Made by a program: the position numbers and the translations under genes
Notes under the pieces: model-generated
The model's database searches: none
What the model was told of the DNA's origin: nothing
The model's input: the letters and a program-made list of their open reading frames with translations, nothing else
Source: Phialocephala subalpina
Lineage: Eukaryota > Ascomycota > Leotiomycetes > Helotiales > Mollisiaceae
Length of the DNA stretch: 11,563 bases
Direction of reading: 5' to 3'
Assembly: GCA_900073065.1 (NCBI GenBank)
Contig: FJOG01000115.1
Span: forward strand, 9,068-20,630
Part shown: positions 8,576-11,563 of the stretch, in pieces
Position numbering within the stretch: the first letter of the stretch is position 1
Layout of the letters: the number at the start of each line of letters is the position of its first letter

Positions 8576-10758
8576 ATGTCCGGAACGGGAGTTGTTCCAA
8601 TACCCATCCTCGTGGGGATCGACATTGGCTACACGTGCACAGGTAAGCATCATCTCAGATCCAGCGTACCGGATTCAGGGCTGACATCTCCCGTACTCGC
8701 AGGCGTCGCGATTTGTTCGGATTTTAACTCCGGGAACGGCATACCTTCCGTGATCCAGAATTGGCCTGGATCCAATACGATTGTCAACAAAGTCCCGACA
8801 AAACTTGTCTACGCGGCCGCAGAGATCGATATCCGTTATTGGGGAATGGAGTGCCCTGATCTGCAGTCATTGGAGGGAGCGACAGCCATAATAGACGTAT
8901 TCAAGTTCTTCTTAGATAGATCCCATGTCGAGAAGTTTCGACGAGTCCCTCCTGCTGCCTTCAAACTTGAAAATGTGAAAATGTGGTACGCGGATTTCTT
9001 GACGGCGTTGCATGGTCATATCATGCGTCATCTGAGAGAACAATTGAGAGTAGATTTCGACTCGACTTCCGTTGAGTTTATCTTCAGCATCCCAACGTCT
9101 TGGAAAGGGGATGATCTTTTGGTTGGGCGCTTTCGAGAGCTTGTGGAAAAGTCTGGCTTTGGGAATAATGGTAATGTCGTTATGGAGATGACAGAAGCTG
9201 AGGCAGCGGCTGTCTTTACTGCCAAGATACATCAACACAACTTCCAGGTAAGAAACCCGTTTAACTTCATTTACCATATAGGTCTTAAGTTATATCTGAC
9301 GGAATCTTTAGGAAGGAGACGTCTTTATGGTACTCGATGCTGGTGGCGGAACGACTGTATGTCTATTAAAACTATGTACTCTCAATATTGGATCTGACAG
9401 GATAGGATATGTGTGTGCTTAAGGTGAAAAGGGTGCAAGAAGACATGGTCGAGCTACAAAACCTCGCCAAGCCGAAAGGTTTGAGGTCCTTTTCTTCCGT
9501 TACTGACACTGTTTGCTGAATCTTGATATCTCAGATCTCCCAGTTGGTTCAGTTAGGATTGATGAAATCTTCGAAGACAGAGTGAAAGACCAACTGCAAG
9601 CGCTGCTGGGGGTGAGCCCAGAGCTCGCCCAGAATCTGGCACGCCAAGTCAGGAGTGGCCCATTCCAGGCCATGAAGCACAGGTTCGGAACACAAATTGT
9701 TGACTCATTGAGCGTTCTCAAAATGGAGGTACCGAATTCGAGCCATAGTATCAACCTTCCCAAGTGAGTGACAATAGAGATGCCACATGTAACTCCAAAT
9801 AGTGCTGATAGCAATCAGGAATGAACTGAAGGAAATGTTCGACTCACAGATCCAACAACTGACCAGATCAATTGACGCTGCGATTGCTCTTCTAAAAACT
9901 CCTCACCCCAATGTTACGCTGGTATATATTAATGATTCCCATTCCGAACAAGTTCTAATAAAAGCTTGGTAGTCTGACCTGTTTCTGGCTGGTGGTCTTG
10001 GTTCTTCAAAGTACGTGCAAGCAGAAATTATGAAGCATTGCGAGGCTCTGCGCGTGCGCGTGCTATTTGCACCAGATCCTAAAGACTTGTAAGTAATTCA
10101 AGACGCTTTGCAGTCCCAGGCTGACCTTGTAAATAGACCCCTTGCAGTGTGTAAGGGCCTGGTCATTGATCGCTTTCAGCAGTTCTTCAATAACCTTCCT
10201 GTGGTTCCGATCCAAAGCAATAGCTCATCATATGGTATTTTGTGTAAAGAAAAGTACGACAGTAACAAACACCCTGGTCAGTCTTCCACGAAGAATCAGC
10301 TCAATGGCAAGAAATACGCAGAGGACCAAATCGATTGGATAGTTCGCAAGGATGAGAATCATGAGAAAGACACACCCGTCTCACGGTTTTATTCTCTTCT
10401 TTTCGACCCCTCTAGGACAGCGGGTAGGCTGAGCTTTAGCATTGTCACATCGACTGAAGATCCAGATAGATTGCCAACTTTTCTAGATGGGACAGGGAGT
10501 GCAAGAATCCTGTGCCACGTGACATCGGGTGAAGCACTGCTGTATCACGGTGACGTTGTTCAGAAGCGCGGATTAACGGGGAAGAAGCCGTACTATCGAG
10601 TCGACTTCGAGTTGTTAGCCACCATCGGCGTTGGGAAGATGAAGTTCACTCTCAGATTTCTTGGCGAAAATGATAGGCCACAAGCACTCAAGGTTCAGTG
10701 GGAGGAGAGTCTTCGATTTCAAGGCAGAGGTTTCAGTGGTTTGATCAAGAGTATTTGA
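8576..10758 (+). CDS. HSP70-like (HSPA12-like) actin-fold ATPase, eight exons
   Basis: Probably an ATP-binding protein of the divergent fungal HSP70-like group; its client or role is unknown. I predict exons 8576-8642, 8703-9247, 9312-9356, 9406-9478, 9535-9763, 9819-9921, 9973-10088 and 10137-10758. This gives seven introns of 60, 64, 49, 56, 55, 51 and 48 bp, all GT-AG. The exons total 1800 bases, or 599 residues and a stop, a usual length for this group. Motifs in order: phosphate-1 GIDIGYTCTG (14-23), connect-1 EAEAAA (187-192), phosphate-2 DAGGGTTD (213-220), GSVRID (248-253), adenosine motif AGGLGSS (360-366) and PLAVCKGLV (394-402). The C-terminal 200 residues have the YYRVDFEL...KVQWEE block seen in these proteins, in place of a classical peptide-binding domain and EEVD tail. 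Tyr19 replaces the first Thr of the usual GTT. No internal stop. The 60-bp first intron stays open if retained. The start has a purine at -3 and follows in-frame-independent stops. Confidence 0.88.
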
Positions 10759-11235
10759 TGCAGCTTCCCGAAGTATCCGCATGGTGTTCTTTGTACATTG
10801 ATGATCATACGTCCGATCTACAATACGCAGCGGGGTTGGGGTTCCTGCAGGGTTGTGCAGAATCCTTACCTCAACGAAATTGTTCGAAGAACTTTTCTTC
10901 ATCGATGGAATTGGTCGGGTATTTCTTTTGGGGATGTTGCAACAGAGGCTATGACGAAACATATTGATCAGGAGGGATGTCAGCTGTCTATTGCAGGAAA
11001 AATGTTGAAATTGGATTTGAAGGAATGTTCAAATTGTCGGGAAAATTCAAGTAGCTCTAGTGGATAGTGACTTCCTTGTGCACCAGTGACCATAATCTAA
11101 GGCCTGTTCAGCATTAATTAAGGGGTATTTGCAATGATGCTCAGACTGAAGCTTGTTATGCGTTGTATAACTTGAATGCGATTCAAAATCTGCACCTAAC
11201 CGACCGAGATCCCGGGTCGAAGCATATCCTATACA
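10759..11235 (+). other. 3' flank of the HSP70-like gene, no supported gene
   Basis: Composition stays normal and unmutated here. Two overlapping plus frames remain open into it, one at 10698-10967 (89 codons) and one at 10798-11067 (89 codons, ending in a Ser-rich tail). Neither shows a motif I recognise. The first overlaps the end of the HSP70-like gene in another frame. They may be untranslated region or the worn relic of a neighbouring gene. I see no clear polyadenylation signal that fixes the transcript end. Confidence 0.4.
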
Positions 11236-11563
11236 AAAGCACGTTTTTTACGAGACCTTTAATAATTAATTTAAAATCAAAGAAAAGAGCTATTAAAAAC
11301 GGGTTAATATATCTCATAGCTTTTACTTTAGATATACCAAAAGATTAATAATATTATATGATAATATAATATAAATAATTAATTAATATTTTTTTGGAAT
11401 TTTTTTTAAAATATTATTAAAAATATTATAATATTATATAAAGTATAATTTAAAAAAGAAAAAATTATATTTTTATAATGCTTATATATTATAAATTAAT
11501 ATGGATTAATAATAATTTTAATTTATTATATATAATATTTGATTTTAAATTTTAAATTTTTAA
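11236..11563. other. AT-rich, RIP-like non-coding block (right edge)
   Basis: Around 11236 the composition changes abruptly to nearly pure A and T, dominated by TAATATTATA-like runs, with scarcely any C or G. No coding potential or repeat unit with a recognisable family is visible. It mirrors the left edge of the window and probably belongs to a degraded repeat that continues outside. Confidence 0.6.

Noticed and set aside
8912..9277. 121-codon minus-strand ORF
   Set aside because: It is the complementary shadow of exon 2 of the HSP70-like gene, whose plus-strand frame holds the conserved motifs.
9401..9405. Alternative acceptor CAG at 9398-9400 for intron 3
   Set aside because: Using it gives a stop codon within nine codons; the TAG at 9403-9405 gives DMCVLKVKRV, which continues the DAGGGTT-D motif.
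10089..10119. Shorter intron 7 ending at CAG 10113 or 10119
   Set aside because: Introns of 25 or 31 bp are too short. The TAG at 10134-10136, 48 bp with a CTGAC branch site at 10121, restores the conserved PLAVCKGLV block directly after PDPKD.
10615..10962. 115-codon minus-strand ORF
   Set aside because: It overlaps the last exon of the HSP70-like gene in antisense and has no recognisable domain.
11163..11348. 61-codon plus-strand ORF
   Set aside because: It spans the border into the AT-rich block and more than half of it is Lys/Ile/Asn/Leu codons expected from AT-rich non-coding DNA.

Overview
The window looks like a filamentous ascomycete fungus. The evidence is short introns (48-64 bp) with GT/AG ends and CTGAC/CTAAC-like branch sites, a Ty1/copia retrotransposon saturated with C-to-T/G-to-A changes of the repeat-induced point mutation (RIP) type, and very AT-rich blocks at both ends that resemble the AT-rich isochores of RIP-active fungi. 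I cannot name the species.

Layout. Positions 1 to about 300 are AT-rich, RIP-like, non-coding DNA. About 300-1406 is ordinary-composition DNA with no gene I can defend; it holds a pyrimidine tract and a perfect 10-bp-stem palindrome. Positions 1412-7557 are one complete copia-type LTR retrotransposon on the minus strand, with 231-bp LTRs at both ends and a 5-bp target duplication (TGGTG). Its single gag-pol reading frame runs from 7124 down to 2012. It is dead, full of stops at former Gln and Trp codons, but every domain can still be read in order: gag with a CCHC-like knuckle, protease, integrase, reverse transcriptase and RNase H. One patch of about 200 bp inside it (about 5262-5455) is not RIP-mutated, and it coincides with the only change of reading frame.

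Positions 7563 to about 11235 return to normal composition and hold the one intact gene. This is an eight-exon HSP70-like (HSPA12-like) ATPase at 8576-10758 on the plus strand, predicted at 599 residues, with the main nucleotide-binding motifs of the actin/HSP70 fold. A TATA-like stretch and a 62-codon upstream ORF precede it. From about 11236 to the end the sequence is again AT-rich and non-coding.

Reading the parts together: a small gene-bearing island with an HSP70-like gene sits between AT-rich blocks, and a copia element has inserted about 1 kb upstream of it in the opposite orientation. RIP hit the element hard but stopped inside its LTRs, so the flanking host DNA and the gene are spared. 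I see no defence, CRISPR, tRNA or rRNA feature.
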